A stretch of 64,000 nucleotides of DNA from Auanema rhodensis (taxonomy: Eukaryota; Nematoda; Chromadorea; Rhabditida; Rhabditidae), in contig OZ059899.1 of the NCBI GenBank assembly GCA_964057225.1, positions 6,014,001 to 6,078,000 on the forward strand, written 5' to 3'. The translations under genes and the position numbers were made by a program. Numbering within the stretch: the first letter of the stretch is position 1; each line of letters begins with the position of its first letter. Of the stretch, positions 1-14,900 are shown piece by piece. Under the pieces are notes generated by a model, which saw only the letters and a list, made by a program, of their open reading frames with translations, had not been told where the DNA came from and searched no databases.

Positions 1-3000
1 ATTGTAAGCAATGAGTGAATAATGAAATAAGAGTAGTTTGATATGATAGGCGTTTGAGCATATGTCCATGTACAAGTTGCAAGTATATATATGGACATAG
101 ATATAGATATAGTTACATATAGATAAACATACATATGTATACATGTATATATGCAATAGTTTGCTTCTGATGGCAACAGATGACGTAAACGAAGAAAAAT
201 ATATATTCAAAAAGGCCGTAATAATTATGAGATAATTTTTTTTATTTATTCACAATATTAAATTTTGATTTTAATTTTACACTCAAAAATGTCAACAACG
301 AATTAATTGAATGTTTAAGTATTGGCTAGTAGCAGCTAAAAAAAACGATGTTTGACGAGATAACGAACTGAAGTTACTATAGCATTATGAGTGAATACTA
401 TTATTAATGTCGCAAAATGATTTTTGTCACATGGTTATTTTACAAATCTGGTAAAAGAGGATATAACACTTTGATATTTTCTGTATATATATATATTTAT
501 ATGTATATGTACATTGATCTAATGTACAATCCAAAGATCATCTTTTAATAAAGTTTCAATTTCTTCATCCAGTTGCATGCTGCATTCTTGAATGTTAATT
601 TATCAATATGAGTGTTAAACTGGCTCACATCACTTAAGATGAAGTTATTACGAAGATCCAGCATGCATATGCATAATATCATTATGCAATCTATGAAGCT
701 AAATAATTAGCTTTTTGAGAACGTTGTATGATGATATCAGCATACAAATATCAATTACGCATATATGAGGATGTTTTTTGGGTTTATGAGATATTTTGAA
801 AAATAGTTTTTCTAATTTTAATAAGCAAAATCTGAAACATATATGTTATGTTTATTCATTCTGCTCTTTGATAATCAATCTTCCTAGAGATGAAAACTCA
901 CTTGCTGCTATGAAATCTAATTAAAACAGGATGATTATTCGGATACACAACTAGGACCACATATAATAAAGAAAGATATCAAAACTATTGACATGACATC
1001 AAATTTTCTCACATATATATATACATACACATATGAAGTTAACTCCGAAATCTCAAAAGAAATAGCTGCATCAATATAGGTTTTCTAGCTTCTGCACTTC
1101 TGTTGACGGGAATATATAATGTTAATATAATCTTTTCGAAAGGAACTAGTTAAGTAAAAAGACAGAAGATCTTACAAAATTGTGCTATTAGATAAGTAAT
1201 AGAAGCTCAGTAACGAAAAAGCTTTTTTTATTTTTAAATTAGTGGCTTCATTCACATATATTTTGTTTGACGTAGTAAGCTGAACAACTACAACTTCTAC
1301 TACTTTAAATAAGTAGGAGTAGAAATTAAAATAGAAGAAACTTTGATATGATAGAGCACGGCATTATTTATATTAAATCTGTGAGCATAGTGATATGAAG
1401 TATTTGAAATCTTAAGTAATTCTTAGTCGTAGTTTCAACACTTAAATGCCATTATTTCATCACATAGAGTAAATGTCAGGTCTTTAGTGAAATCTGTATA
1501 TACTTCAAAGTCTAACATTGAGTGTTTTTATCTTATGTTATTCTTGTTGAATATAATTAATCACGTCATATGAAAAGAAGACAAAAGAAGTACTGAAAGG
1601 TAATGAACTAATCTTGAGGGCGGATGAAAAAGAACTTACATGTATATGCATGCAATTCAAGTAGCAATTTTTGTTCAATAAGGTTGAAGAGGAATCCGAA
1701 AGACTGAGACGAAAAGCAATAAAAAAATCTAATCAGGTGAATTTGTATTTTGCTTTCTGGAAAAAAAAAGTATGTTTTCTTATTTCTTTGAAAATAAATT
1801 GCTTTCAAAAAAACCAGTTGTAAATGAATATCAAAATAAGCTGGCTTTCATTGCCAGAAGTTCTTTTTTGTATATGAAACTAATAAGATGTATTTATATC
1901 TCTAGGAAACATATAAGATAATGACGGAATTGAATACAAAAATATAATAAAGCTTTGATATTTATCCAAATGTATTTATATGTTCATACTAAATATACTA
2001 CTTAATGTGTTTATTTATATATTATTAAGATTAAGAAATATTACAAGATGATTTAGAGAAGAGTTATCGCCCAACAAATAGTTGTATTGCTTTTCGTTCA
2101 ACAAAAATATTCGACTGATGGTCAACGTTCCCAGAAATTGTTCTAATTATTCATTTTTATGATGAAGCTAGCTATTTACAATAATTATATGAAATGATTT
2201 CATATATTCGCGTCACCAAAATCATCAAGCCTAATCTTTTACATGTGAATGCATAATTTCTTCAGTAAATCGTGCTAGTCGCCTAGTTAAGAAGGCAGCA
2301 ATTGTTCATACTAACAAAGTGTCGAAAAATCCTCCAAGAAACGAGAATTTATATTTGTGGTTTAGCAACTAACACACGTTATTGCAAGCTGTAATGAAAT
2401 TAAGAAACATTTCTTGATCTTTGAGAACTTGAAGCTATTCTGTGGACGAAAATAGTATGTTTTCCTCAATGAATCCAAACACGTAAGAATCTGCAGCAAC
2501 TACTCTCACTGCACTTTGATTCACAAATGGGCATCAACTGTTTCCTTAAGGAATGTCATGCTCACTACCAATATACATATTTGGAAAATATACTATGATC
2601 GAATAATCGAACAACAAAACCTTCAGTTAGCTGATATCTGTTTCTATTTGAATTGATGATGCACATATTGTCCATGGTATTGAAGCTGTCACATAAAAAG
2701 AAGAAACATTTCTTTCAAATGATTGCGAAGAATTCTTATCTATTTTTGCTCCTATTCAAGAACAACAAACAAGGGAGTGTACCTTTTATTCGAGGTGGGA
2801 TGTTATTGAACCTAGATTCTTACCAAGATCAAAAGTCGGTGAAATCATATATAAAAGAAGTGGAAAAATTATCTGTATGAAATCAAGCTGCTTCTCTGAA
2901 AAACATTGTATACATTCCCAGTATATAATTCAAAACTTATTTTATTTTCTTAGACAACATACCTTATTTTTAAAAATCTATTGAATGTTTATATTTTACG

Positions 3001-3094
3001 ATTAGTGCAAATAATATTGTTCTGATATGCAAATTTTATGATATCATTCATAGCTAGCCTGAATACTATATAAGACATGTGTCGTTCAACAAGA
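1..3094. other. AT-rich intergenic region, no gene seen
   Basis: About 3 kb of very AT-rich sequence with ATAT-rich microsatellite-like runs and only short open frames (for example 2653-2880 +, 75 codons, lysine-rich, no recognisable domain). I see no spliced coding pattern, tRNA or repeat family. The last bases before 3077 probably hold the promoter and trans-splice acceptor of the next gene. Confidence 0.5.
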
Positions 3095-3775
3095 ATGAAG
3101 AAAATGCTCGCGTTTGTGCTAAGTCTACTTTTTTCAACTTCCTTAGCATGTGCTCCACTAACACCTGCTCAAAATGGTAATTCAAATCTAATATGTAATT
3201 ATAATTTCACCATTTTCAGACACAAAAATGTCAAAAACTGCTACGTTTACATTCACCGCAAATCCTCTTGTTAGATGGACTTATGGTGATAACCCCGAAC
3301 TCGGACAACCAGCTGCCCAAGAAAAGGCCTTATCTTATGCAACAAGCGATATTACCCAAGCAGTAAGATAAATTACTAGAAAAAAATATAATCCATAATC
3401 ATTTAGATTCGTTCTAGTTTGGCCGATTACAATATAGATTATAATTCATTGAAATCAGTAGTAACATACACTCCTCAGGGATGTGAAAAAATTGATAAAG
3501 AATGTGGTAATGATGTTACTTGTAAAATAGCGGTAAACAGTATCACTGCTACATGTAAGGATAATGCTGCTGAGGCATTAACAACTAATACATACAAAAT
3601 CGAATTAACTAGTGCTACTGTGGTAATTAAGAATTTAAAATATATCTATATGAAATTCTGATATTTTTAGGCTGTTTCAAACTATGATTGGAGACGTTTA
3701 GCTGTCAAGCTCCGTGAAAAATTAGAAGTTAAGACTTTGGTTTTCGAATCAGATATCGTTATTTCCAGTGAATGA
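3095..3775 (+). CDS. small secreted nematode-type protein, four exons
   Basis: Four exons can be read: 3095-3176, 3220-3362, 3407-3622 and 3671-3775, with GT..AG introns of 43-48 bases, giving about 181 residues. An in-frame ATG at 3077 would add six residues, but 3095 gives a cleaner signal peptide (MKKMLAFVLSLLFSTSLACA). The mature part has a FTFTANP..RWTYGDNPE start, a central section with four cysteines (CEKIDKECGNDVTCKI...TC) and an ending AVSNYDWRRLA...FESDI. From memory, this layout (signal peptide, FTF.ANP, central Cys pairs, AVSNY.W, FxSDI) resembles a nematode-restricted secreted family of unknown function. The role is not known; disulfide bonding of the cysteines is an inference. 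TATA-like sequence lies just upstream at 3067. Confidence 0.75.
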
Positions 3776-3882
3776 TAACTTCAAAATTGCCTTTTATATG
3801 TAAATATTGAATATCAATAAAGATAATTTCATCAAAAATCTGAGATCTGTATTTCATACTTATATATCATAACACAATATAT

Positions 3883-5181
3883 TCAGACTTTACGTTTCTT
3901 AGCTCCCTTTTTGATAGCTTTAGAATCAGAAGGAGATTTTGGTCTCTTTTGTGCAAGTTGGGCATTGAAGAGCAATGCTTGAGCCCAACCAGCGTATTCG
4001 CCGAACTTTTCAATATAAAATTGGCCTGCAAATATATATGTTACAGAAAACACGAAAAGTTTTTTGATATTATACCAATCTCAGAGTGAACAGCAGGTGT
4101 TAATGATTTGCTGGAAAGGTTAGGTCTATAATTTTGCATAGTAATCTAGAATAATATTGTTATAATAAATACAGATTAATCATTAGACCTTGTAGACATG
4201 AGTATCAATAGGAACTACGTTATGTTTCTGAAGACCCATTAAACAAATGCAATCAGCAACCTAGAAAAAAGTTAATATAAACAAAAATGTCAACTAATAC
4301 TTACTTTAGGCCCAACCCCTGCGAATTGTCGAAGATTTTCTTTAGCTGTCTTCAAGTCTTTTGTTCTCTGATCATAAAGATAGTTTCTTTCGGTCTTATT
4401 TAGCATCTCGACAGTTTTCCTAAAACATTTGAAATTTTCAGCCCAAAATACTTTTTATTACGCAATATATCCAGCTCTGTAACCAAATCCATCAAGCCTC
4501 AATTGATTTTCCATTTTTGGTAGTCCTTTAACCAATTGATCAACTAAAGAATTCGATACAAATATTTAAACATCTTCTATTAATCAAACCAGTAGGAAAA
4601 GCAAACATGAAGTCCGCAAATTTGTTTAATATACACTGATCTTCTTCGGGAATTGGAGCAAGATATTCCATCTTTGAACCATACAAAAAACATAGACGAT
4701 TAACCATCTCTGAAATGAATATTAACTATTAGAAGTTTTGTTTAAATTATCATTTTACTTGATATTCGTTTTATATTATTATTAGCAGAACATATAAAGG
4801 CAAATAATGTTTCTAAAGGATCTTGATCTAAAATTCGTATGCCTTTGAGGTCCGGTTGAGTTATCAATAATTTTGAAATAAATTCATCGGCACTTGACCA
4901 TTCTTTACATAATTCTTCGAGATTTACATTACTCTGTTTCCAATAAAAGAAGATTTTATTTCTAAATATTTGGAAATTACCTGAAAGTATTTATTCAAAA
5001 CATCTTCATGATTATTAGTTGTGCTTGAGCTTGCAGCAAGAACAGAAAACTCAATCTGAAAACTAGCTACTGTTGATCCATATTGTGAAAAATAATGTCT
5101 ACCTTAGTGTCATCTAAACGGGTAATTTTCCATAAACGCTGGAAAGCTGTACCGAAGTAAGATCCATTTTCGTAAATCCAT
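3883..5181 (-). CDS. OGG1: 8-oxoguanine DNA glycosylase/AP lyase OGG1
   Basis: Base-excision repair glycosylase that removes 8-oxoguanine opposite C. Exons on the minus strand: 5103-5181, 4981-5055, 4759-4933, 4590-4709, 4462-4553, 4305-4419, 4189-4260, 4076-4145 and 3883-4025. Family landmarks appear in order: QDPLETLFAFICSANNNIKRIS, FGYRAGYI, the helix-hairpin-helix FAGVGPKVADCICLM whose lysine (GVGPK) is the Schiff-base residue, VPIDTHVYK with the catalytic aspartate, and the YAGWAQALLF C-terminal helix ahead of a lysine-rich nuclear-type tail (KKGAKKRKV). The first visible exon encodes the RW..GSYFGTAFQRLWKITR segment. The true start is unresolved: that exon needs two upstream bases and I find no clean donor between it and PSTK. 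C. elegans is generally described as lacking OGG1, so its presence is notable. Confidence 0.9.
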
Positions 5182-5224
5182 CTAAAAATTTAAAGTTAAA
5201 CAGAGGCCAAAATTGTAAACAAGA

Positions 5225-5980
5225 TTAAGGCACACCAGCGTTTTCATATAGATTTATCTTTACAAGTACGCACCAATAGTATTGAAGTAAGAGATCGCGA
5301 GAGAAGTCAATAAATAAGTGGTCAGTTCCTTTTCTCACTTCCTCCATCAGCTTCTTTTTCGCCAAACTAAGTTTTTGACCATTATACCCTTCACTAACTA
5401 AGTTTGCTACGAGTTGACGTAGTGACTTCTCAAATAAAGCTAAGTTACTTGAAGATTCGCAAGGATGTTTCGATTGAGCCACTGCGGTTAATTCCGAAGC
5501 AGGTGAAACCAATAAGGGTAGTGATCGGATCTTGCAGGCCAGATCATGTAAATTAGTAAACTTGTAAACATCTTGAGGTATTTCTATCTCATCATTCATT
5601 TTACGAATCGTGTCAATTTCCACTTTCTTGATTCCTTGACGACAGTTATTCCGAGAGATTGCCTCATCAATGGCGCATTCCATAAGTACTACTAAGAAGG
5701 AATAGTGAAATGTTCGAGCTATGCGTTCGAATGGCCGTCTCATGCTTTGAAGATAAAAATTATCTTCGATGATTAAAGTTGTTTTTGGAGTCAAATCTTT
5801 AATAACATTTCTGATTTCATTTTCAAACTCCTTTCTTGATTTACGTGGATTATAGTTCTCAACTTTGTGTCCCACCATCTCATCAAACGACATAGTTATA
5901 CAGTCAATCTCATGTTTTAAATTATTAATTATAGTTGATTTCCCAGACGCAGGTATACCCATAATCAAAACAAGAGACAT
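5225..5980 (-). CDS. PSTK: L-seryl-tRNA(Sec) kinase (PSTK)-like
   Basis: A single open frame of 251 codons begins with a P-loop (GIPASGKST, residues 9-17) followed by a SFDE motif, the arrangement of PSTK, which phosphorylates seryl-tRNA(Sec) in the selenocysteine pathway. Further matches to the kinase fold are LIIEDNFYLQSMRRPF (lid region) and an R-N-x-C-R segment. The region around residues 180-215 (LFEKSLRQLVANL...LAKKKLMEEVRKG) resembles the PSTK C-terminal helices. The last 35 residues (from about 216) do not look like PSTK and run to only 43 bases from the first OGG1 exon. They could be read-through into an intron, or the N-terminal part of OGG1. The ATG at 5980 lies 363 bases downstream of the TMEM268-like stop, compatible with an operon. 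Confidence 0.75.
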   Translation of the reverse strand: MSLVLIMGIPASGKSTIINNLKHEIDCITMSFDEMVGHKVENYNPRKSRKEFENEIRNVIKDLTPKTTLIIEDNFYLQSMRRPFERIARTFHYSFLVVLMECAIDEAISRNNCRQGIKKVEIDTIRKMNDEIEIPQDVYKFTNLHDLACKIRSLPLLVSPASELTAVAQSKHPCESSSNLALFEKSLRQLVANLVSEGYNGQKLSLAKKKLMEEVRKGTDHLFIDFSRDLLLQYYWCVLVKINLYENAGVP

Positions 5981-6342
5981 CTACCTGAAACTTTGTCCGT
6001 TTAGCAAAACTGAAGGTAAGTTTAATTGGGTAGACGAAAATTTGAGAACAGGCATCTAAATTTGAAAAATAGCTATTGAAGAAAAAACTTCAAGACATTT
6101 CAGGAAAATCCTACATTTGATTTTGAAAAAAATATTTAACTACCTTATATTATCACAGTAGAATATTAAATAAAAATCTGTTGAACATCAAAAGAACAGA
6201 ATACATATTATATATAAATAGATAAAAATCCGAATATTACAGGCAAATAACCAGCATAACATGGGTTTCCAATCCTGATTGGGGTAAGGATTTGAAAGGC
6301 AAAATTATCATGCGTTAAAGAAAATACGTGTTTGAAACAATA

Positions 6343-8529
6343 CTAGACAAGACGTTCGTACCATTTTTTCGCCGAACGATTGAAATGTTTCTGAAATTTT
6401 TAATTTTTTTTATACATTAGATTAACTGATTAACCTTATCAATATACTGACAAAGGCATTGTTGTTTTGCACAATGTCTCGGAAGATAATCAGAAACTCC
6501 TAAAGATGGTCTTGAAGGAAAGACAAGGCGTTGCTAAAATAATAAACAAGCGACCTTCATATCAAATTATTTTTGTCATACCTTTACGGTATCCTTAACA
6601 TATCCCTGACTATATTTCAAAATTAAATGCACGGCCTGTTCTTCAATCTAAGTAATTTCATATTAAAAAATGTGAAAAATGCAAACATTACTTCTCGTTT
6701 AGTCATTTGTTTGCCAGAAGCTGATAGTGTTTCTCCTCCGTACACAACAGCACCTCCACTTGCTTCAATTCTAATAAGCCTTTCAATATCCGGAATACAA
6801 TCATCGATATCAAACCAAATGAAATTGATCTAAAACTATTAATTCTTCTACTGTTGTATTTGAAAATTTATCTATTCGAACAAATTTTCGAAAAAGAAAT
6901 TATTAAGAATCACCCTGCGGTTGCGTACAATACTAAATTATTATGTTTTATATGCAGATAATCAACTTTTTTTCTCGTCAATTCTGTGAAACTGTTTTCC
7001 CATCATGGGAAAATCTTTTTGTTATGACGCATCTACTCACCACAACTTTATGACAACTAAGTTGACCGCGATCTTCGATTCCGGCGAGAATGTTGTTCTT
7101 AATCAGAACTTTGTTTGCAGACTGGACACAATGACGAAGCCCGATTCTAATCTTAAAATAAGATGTTGCAAAAAAAGGATCTCGCGCAAAAAGCTCACTT
7201 GCTTCCTTATTATGGCACAACCTATTATCCCAGCAAAAAGAACGAAAATCCATACCAGGCAAAAAATCATGATTGGAAGTCCGCCCTGCTTAATTAGTTA
7301 TATAAAGCTGATGTCTATTTTGACTCACTTCTGTGTTCAAGAAAAGGACGACAAGTAGAACAACAATTGATAAAGTCATCCAAAAAGTAATTAGTCTCGA
7401 ATATAGTGTGGAAAAGCTATAATATAAAATTTTATGATATCGTATAATATAGTCAACTTTACCTTCGGAATCGGTAATCGTTAGTCAACAATTCCATAGC
7501 CATCAGAAAATCAGCTTGTGGTACCTAAACAATTTAGTTAAATATGTAGAGTGTGGAAATTATTCACATCTATTCCCTCAGCTCTAAGAGCAGCTGGCAT
7601 ACTTGAGGGTTCATACCGTGGAGGAATAATCCATGCACAACTGTTATTTTCGGGATACACTGTTGTTATTACTTTTGCATTCCCTATAAAATGTATGTTC
7701 AATTCACGAGCTGATCAATTTTGCAACAAAAAGCTGCAAATTTTGATAGCAAAGTCTCTATATTAAGGAATGATCTAAACTTTATAAATGGACAGTTTCA
7801 CTACAAGTCGATACTGTATGAAAGTAAATATTTCTTTGTTTGAACAGTGGACATATTGTGAGACATAGTAAAGTCGACAAGCCCATAACACTCAAAATTT
7901 TCACAAAATAAAATGAGCCATAGCTTAAAGTTATTTCAAAAATACAAGTACGGTTCAAACCACGATGAACTTACTTTTACTGGGAATAGGATGGTCAGGA
8001 GGATCCTTTTCTGTCGATACCTGCCCACTAAATTCTTGCATAGCATGAACAATAGGTGCTTGGCCAAGTTTCGAAGGATCTCAAAAAAAACAATATGTTT
8101 GAGAATTCAATGATAAAGAAATCTCAATAACGTACCAGCAATCATTTCGTTAGTAGGTAAAGGTGTTATTACTGGTCTTTCATTATCCTCAACGTCTAAT
8201 CTTTCTTCTGCTGCTACACTTTCTCGACCACTATCCATATCAATACTTTCTTCTCTGGTAACACTATGTCTTCCTTCATCAGATGCTGATCCTGGTCTCA
8301 TCTGAAACTAAAGGTTTTATGGGTTACAATGTCAGTAGCAGAAATAGAATAGTTACTTATAATATATGAAAAGTATTCTATATAGTTTTTAGAGAAAAAA
8401 ATGTATTTACAATTACATATATTAGAACAAAATATTTACCTCAGCAGGAGTAGACATAGGAATTTCATCGAATCCAACCCAGCTGCTTGGTCTTTGTCCT
8501 TCGCTTAGGGCATTTAGTGGGTCCGTCAT
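6343..8529 (-). CDS. TMEM268: TMEM268-like two-pass membrane protein
   Basis: Multi-exon gene starting MTDPLNALSEGQRPSSWVGF at 8529 and ending KKWYERLV at 6343. Exons lie near 8451-8529, 8140-8303, 7970-8090, 7527-7685 and then in shorter pieces down to 6343. The N-terminal third is acidic and Ser/Glu-rich. A conserved section (NNSCAWIIPPRYEP...LRAEGIDV) precedes two hydrophobic helices, at 7322-7395 (LITFWMTLSIVVLLVVLFLN) and 7212-7290 (IMIFCLVWIFVLFAGIIGCA). After these come KIRIGLRHCVQSANKVLIKN, ILAGIEDRG and INFIWFDIDDCIPDIERL. Order and spacing agree with vertebrate TMEM268, which has the same helix pair followed by a LLGVTD..WFVYFDLENC-type segment. Function is poorly defined in the family. 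The match is from motif memory, so the name is moderate. Confidence 0.6.
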
Positions 8530-9282
8530 GGTATAATACGCTGTTACTAATGCATTTATTTTCCGAGTATATTTTCATGAGAATAGATTGTTTAAAACGA
8601 AAAATATAACATTATAATGAAGACTATTTTTACTAATCAGATCGTACAAACAGTAGGTAGAACTAGCGAGAACGGTGTGGCCACGCGCAGGAAACTGCAT
8701 CAAGGTCATGAACACACAAACAATAATCGATAACTGCTATTTAAAGAAAAAGATTTTTCAGATAAGGAATATAAGCTAAAAGCTTTAAAACCTAGATAGC
8801 CACTAGGTCACACGATCCAAATTAGGTCTGCCTTGCTCTAACCCTCCTCTTCTCGTGCAAAGCAAATAGGTAAGAAGCAAACAAAGGAATGCGGAAAAGC
8901 ACACATCTCAATCAGCGATTTGTTAGGGAAGCTGAAAATCAGAAACGAACTTATATTATTTCTAACTATATGCCTGAAAAAAACCTGTTTTTCTTACACT
9001 GTAATCAAAATGACTATCTCCTCTCACATGTATAAGAGGACACGATAATAATATGAGAATGTTGCAAACAACTATGCAAAACGATGTAGTATATCTCACA
9101 ATTTTTTCCCAAAAATGTATCCTGTATTATAATCGAACATAGTGGGCCAACGTACACTTTATTGAAGAATACATTAACAATAAGGTGGACAACAACTAAC
9201 AATTGAGACCATAGATGAACACACACATGGGATAAGAAAAAGTATTAGTTTTAAATTAAAATGGTTATATATCGCTGAATAG
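8530..9282. other. intergenic region and helicase 3' UTR
   Basis: This stretch holds the upstream region of the TMEM268-like gene and the 3' flank of the helicase. A short GC-richer patch (about 8668-8700) may be promoter. No RNA gene or repeat was recognised. Confidence 0.4.
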
Positions 9283-11294
<2,012 letters not shown>

Positions 11295-11907
11295 GGTAAA
11301 GCTGAACAGGATTATTGAAAAAAAATTAATTCGAAATCACTAATAATAAAAATTAATCTGAATAAGCTGGCCGGAAAAATAAACAAAATTGTGTAAAGAA
11401 AACCGTTCGAAGCGTGGCTACACGTCAATTAAATAGAAACGAAAATGCGCGCCGCGTCCTCAGGGAGCGCGTTTATATGGGGATGGTCCTGAACGGAAAT
11501 TCAAAAACTTTGAAATAAACGCTTATTTTGGTTATTTGCAACGTGCTTTTGCTTTGCAAATTTAAATTAAAAAAATCTTCTAATTTTAAAACATGGAATT
11601 TCTTAATAAATTCACAAGAATGAGTGTATACAAACATATACAAAACAGTCCATATTTGCACGCTTTTTACGGAGTCTTGGCGTTATGCCAAAATTTCTAA
11701 ACAGCGGTAAATTTAATATTTTTTTGGCTTGATTTTGTTCTCTAATTAAAAAGTTTGTTTATCATTGAATATGCAAATTACTATTTAAAAATTTTTTCTG
11801 AAGAAAGATTTTTTCTTTTGATTAGTATAATATAACATTAAATTTCTTTAATATTTCTTTCAGCAAAAAAACGTTTTTTTTTTGAATTAGCGCTTTAATT
11901 TAATAGT
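11295..11907. promoter_or_regulatory. divergent promoter region, HEL-1 / STAG
   Basis: 613 bases between two divergent conserved genes. A CpG-rich island (about 11440-11475, with GCGCGCC and a GCGCGTTT element in opposite orientation) stands out in otherwise AT-rich DNA and contains E2F-like TTTSGCGC half sites. That suggests a shared bidirectional promoter; the factor assignment is inference. Confidence 0.4.
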
Positions 11908-14900
11908 ATGGATCAGTCGATGATGTCCTCTGTGGACAATTCTCCTGTTAGGATGTCCACAAGAGGAGTACAAAGAGTAAATTATGCAGAAATGAATAGT
12001 TCTGGAGCTGGTGCACCTAGGTAAAACTACTGAAATTTAATCCTCTCACTTGTATCTATGAATTCCTGTTTTCAGTTCCGAACCTACAATAAATGACGAT
12101 GCTGTATTTCGATCACCTACTGCTAGTACGAGAGGAAGAAAACGAAGAATTCCCTCTGTAGATGAATCTTCACTTAATTTGTCAATGTCAGCGGTATGGT
12201 ACTATCATAAATTTTTTATTAAATATAGTTTTAGCCTAAACGAGGTCGCCCCCGAGGTTCTACATTACTAACAAGGGGTGGCGGCAGAGGAGGTGCTCGC
12301 AGAAACATAACTACACATGACGGGCTGAATCTCAGTGAAGATAAGGGCTTATTCGGCGCAGTAAAGACCGGAAAAAATGTTGATGTTTGTGTTTCTCTTT
12401 TTTTTCTTTTGATATAACTTCTAATTTAGACTGTAATCGATGAGTGGATTGAAGAATACGATCGCAATCCTGATGCTGCGTTGGTAAAACTTTTGCAATT
12501 TTTTATTTCTTGTTGCGGATGTAAAGGAAACATTACTTCTCAAATGATTCACAGTATGGAATACAGGTTGGACATATTTGGTAATACGGGTATAATACTG
12601 GGTTTTTTCAGTGATATAATTCGGAGAATGACAGAAGACTTCGAAGAAGAATCTGGAGATTATCCATTAGTTTTGGCGGGTCCTCAATGGAAGAAATTCA
12701 GAAATAATTTACACAGCTTACTATATGTAAAAATCAAAATTATTTAAGTTTTAACGGAAGTCTGTATATCTCTTTACAGGAACTTATTGATAAATGCAAG
12801 GCATCTGTAATATTTGATCAACGCATGATGGATAGTGTGATTCAACTACTTACTGGATTAGCCGACAGTCAAGTTCGAGCATTTCGTCATACTTCAACCT
12901 TTGCAGGTTAATAATAAATTTGATTTTGCTTCATTAATGCTATTTTGATTTTTCAGCAATGAAAATTTCTTCTGCTCTCGTCGACGTGACTATGGAAATT
13001 ATTTCCATTAAAGACAAAAACTCCAAGCAAATTGATGCTGAAAAGGTTTGTTCATAAAAAAAAACAATTGGTATTGCAATTTTATAGGCAAGATTAAAAG
13101 GTGGAGGAAGTACTAATGAGAAGTTGGATATGCTTATGAATAAGAAAAATGAAGTTTGTGGAATGTAATTTTTTAAATAATTTTCTATTCCTTAAAGATT
13201 GAAGAGCGTATTGATGACGTTCGACAAATGTTACAGTACATTTTTAAAAGTGTTTTCGTACATCGATATCGGTAACAGTTTACTATTAATTGTTTCTCAT
13301 TTTACATTTATAGTGATATCCTACCTGACACTCGAGCTATCTGTATAACAGAGTTAGGTAATTGGATGTTGATATATCCCGACCACTTTTTAGAGGATTC
13401 TTATCTCAAGTATATCGGATGGAGTTTACATGATAAGGTGAACGCTTGAAAGAATTTTTCTTTAATACATATGATTGTATAGATGCCTGAAGTTCGGTTA
13501 AAATGTATTAATGCATTGCTTCCCTTATATGAAAAATCAAATATGCTCTCAAAGTTAGAGTTGTTCACCAACAAATTCAAGGTTTATTTTACTATATTTA
13601 CGTATTTTTATTTTTTAAATTAGACACGCTTAGTTTCGATGGTTTTGGATAAAGATCACGATGTAGCCGTGCGTACTTGCACTTTAATGACTAGCATTTA
13701 CAGGTTTGCTTCGATAATTTTTAACCCATGATACCTTTAATATTCAGAGTTTTTCCTACAATTCTTCAGCTTAAAGATTGTATTCCTATATATGAGCTCG
13801 TTTATTCTACTCATAGGGGACTAGCTGTTGCTGCCGGAGAATTCTTAAATACTAAAGTTTTTCAACATAACGTGGACAACAGGCGAGGTTCGCATGGCAG
13901 ACAAGATCAAAATGCTGCGCTTATTAAGGACTTGATTCAGTTCTACATTGAAGGAGAAGTTTGTCTTAACTTTTGATCAAGAGTTATGATTTATGTTTAG
14001 TGCCATAGTCATGCTTCTTATTTAATTGATGCATTGATTGATACAAATCCTATCATTAAAGATTGGCAAACTCAAGTCGATTTGCTGCTTGGAGATGAAA
14101 GTATGTATTTGCTCATTTTTTAAAGTTGTTAATTATTCAATACTTCAGTGGAAAAAATGGAGACCCAGTTAATTGAAGTTCTTGTATGTAGTGTTCGCCA
14201 ATCAGCTACCGGAGAATCTCCGGTTGGAAGAGCTGTAGCTAAGCGAGGAGCTCCTTCAACCAAAGAAAATCGAATGCTTGTTGATGACCGAACAAAATTA
14301 AGCGAAATATTAATCCCTGTACTTTCCCAACTATTACAAAAAGCAAGTTCCTTATTTATCAAAATTTTTACATAATTTGTTACAGTTCATCGCCGATCGG
14401 GACAAAGTTGCTGGCTTGATTTGCATACCACTCTATTTCCAACTGGAAATGTTTATGGCTGCGAGGCTAGAAAACGTACTCTCTTGAATTTTTTTCGTGA
14501 TTCTTATTTTTCAAATTTTCTAGCATTTAAATGATTTGATGCGGGTCATCGATATTATTGTTGAAAAGCATGCTGATGAAGAGATGCTGTTGACTGTTGC
14601 TGAAGTTTTAACTTACTTTACCACTAATACTGCAGTCGCACAGCACACAGAAACCTACCGCCTTAAAGTAAGATATTTTGTTTTGTATTAATTCTTATTT
14701 ATTTTAGCTAATTGATGGTCTTGCCCTACAACTTCGTCACACTGTTCAAAGATTTTTTAATGAAAAAAATTGGGATGATGAAGATGATGCAGTAATGCTC
14801 TCATCTTTTAGAAAAATAGCAGCCTTCTCTAGGTAATTTCATGGTTTTGACAACAATATTATTTTTTTCAGTCATATTGATTTGAAAAAATGGGACTTAT

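Noticed and set aside
2653-2880. 75-codon open frame near the left edge
   Set aside because: Lysine-rich and AT-driven, with no splice partners, domain or signal peptide.
7005-7358. 117-codon plus-strand frame
   Set aside because: It is the complement of TMEM268-like exons, whose minus-strand reading has splice sites and homology.
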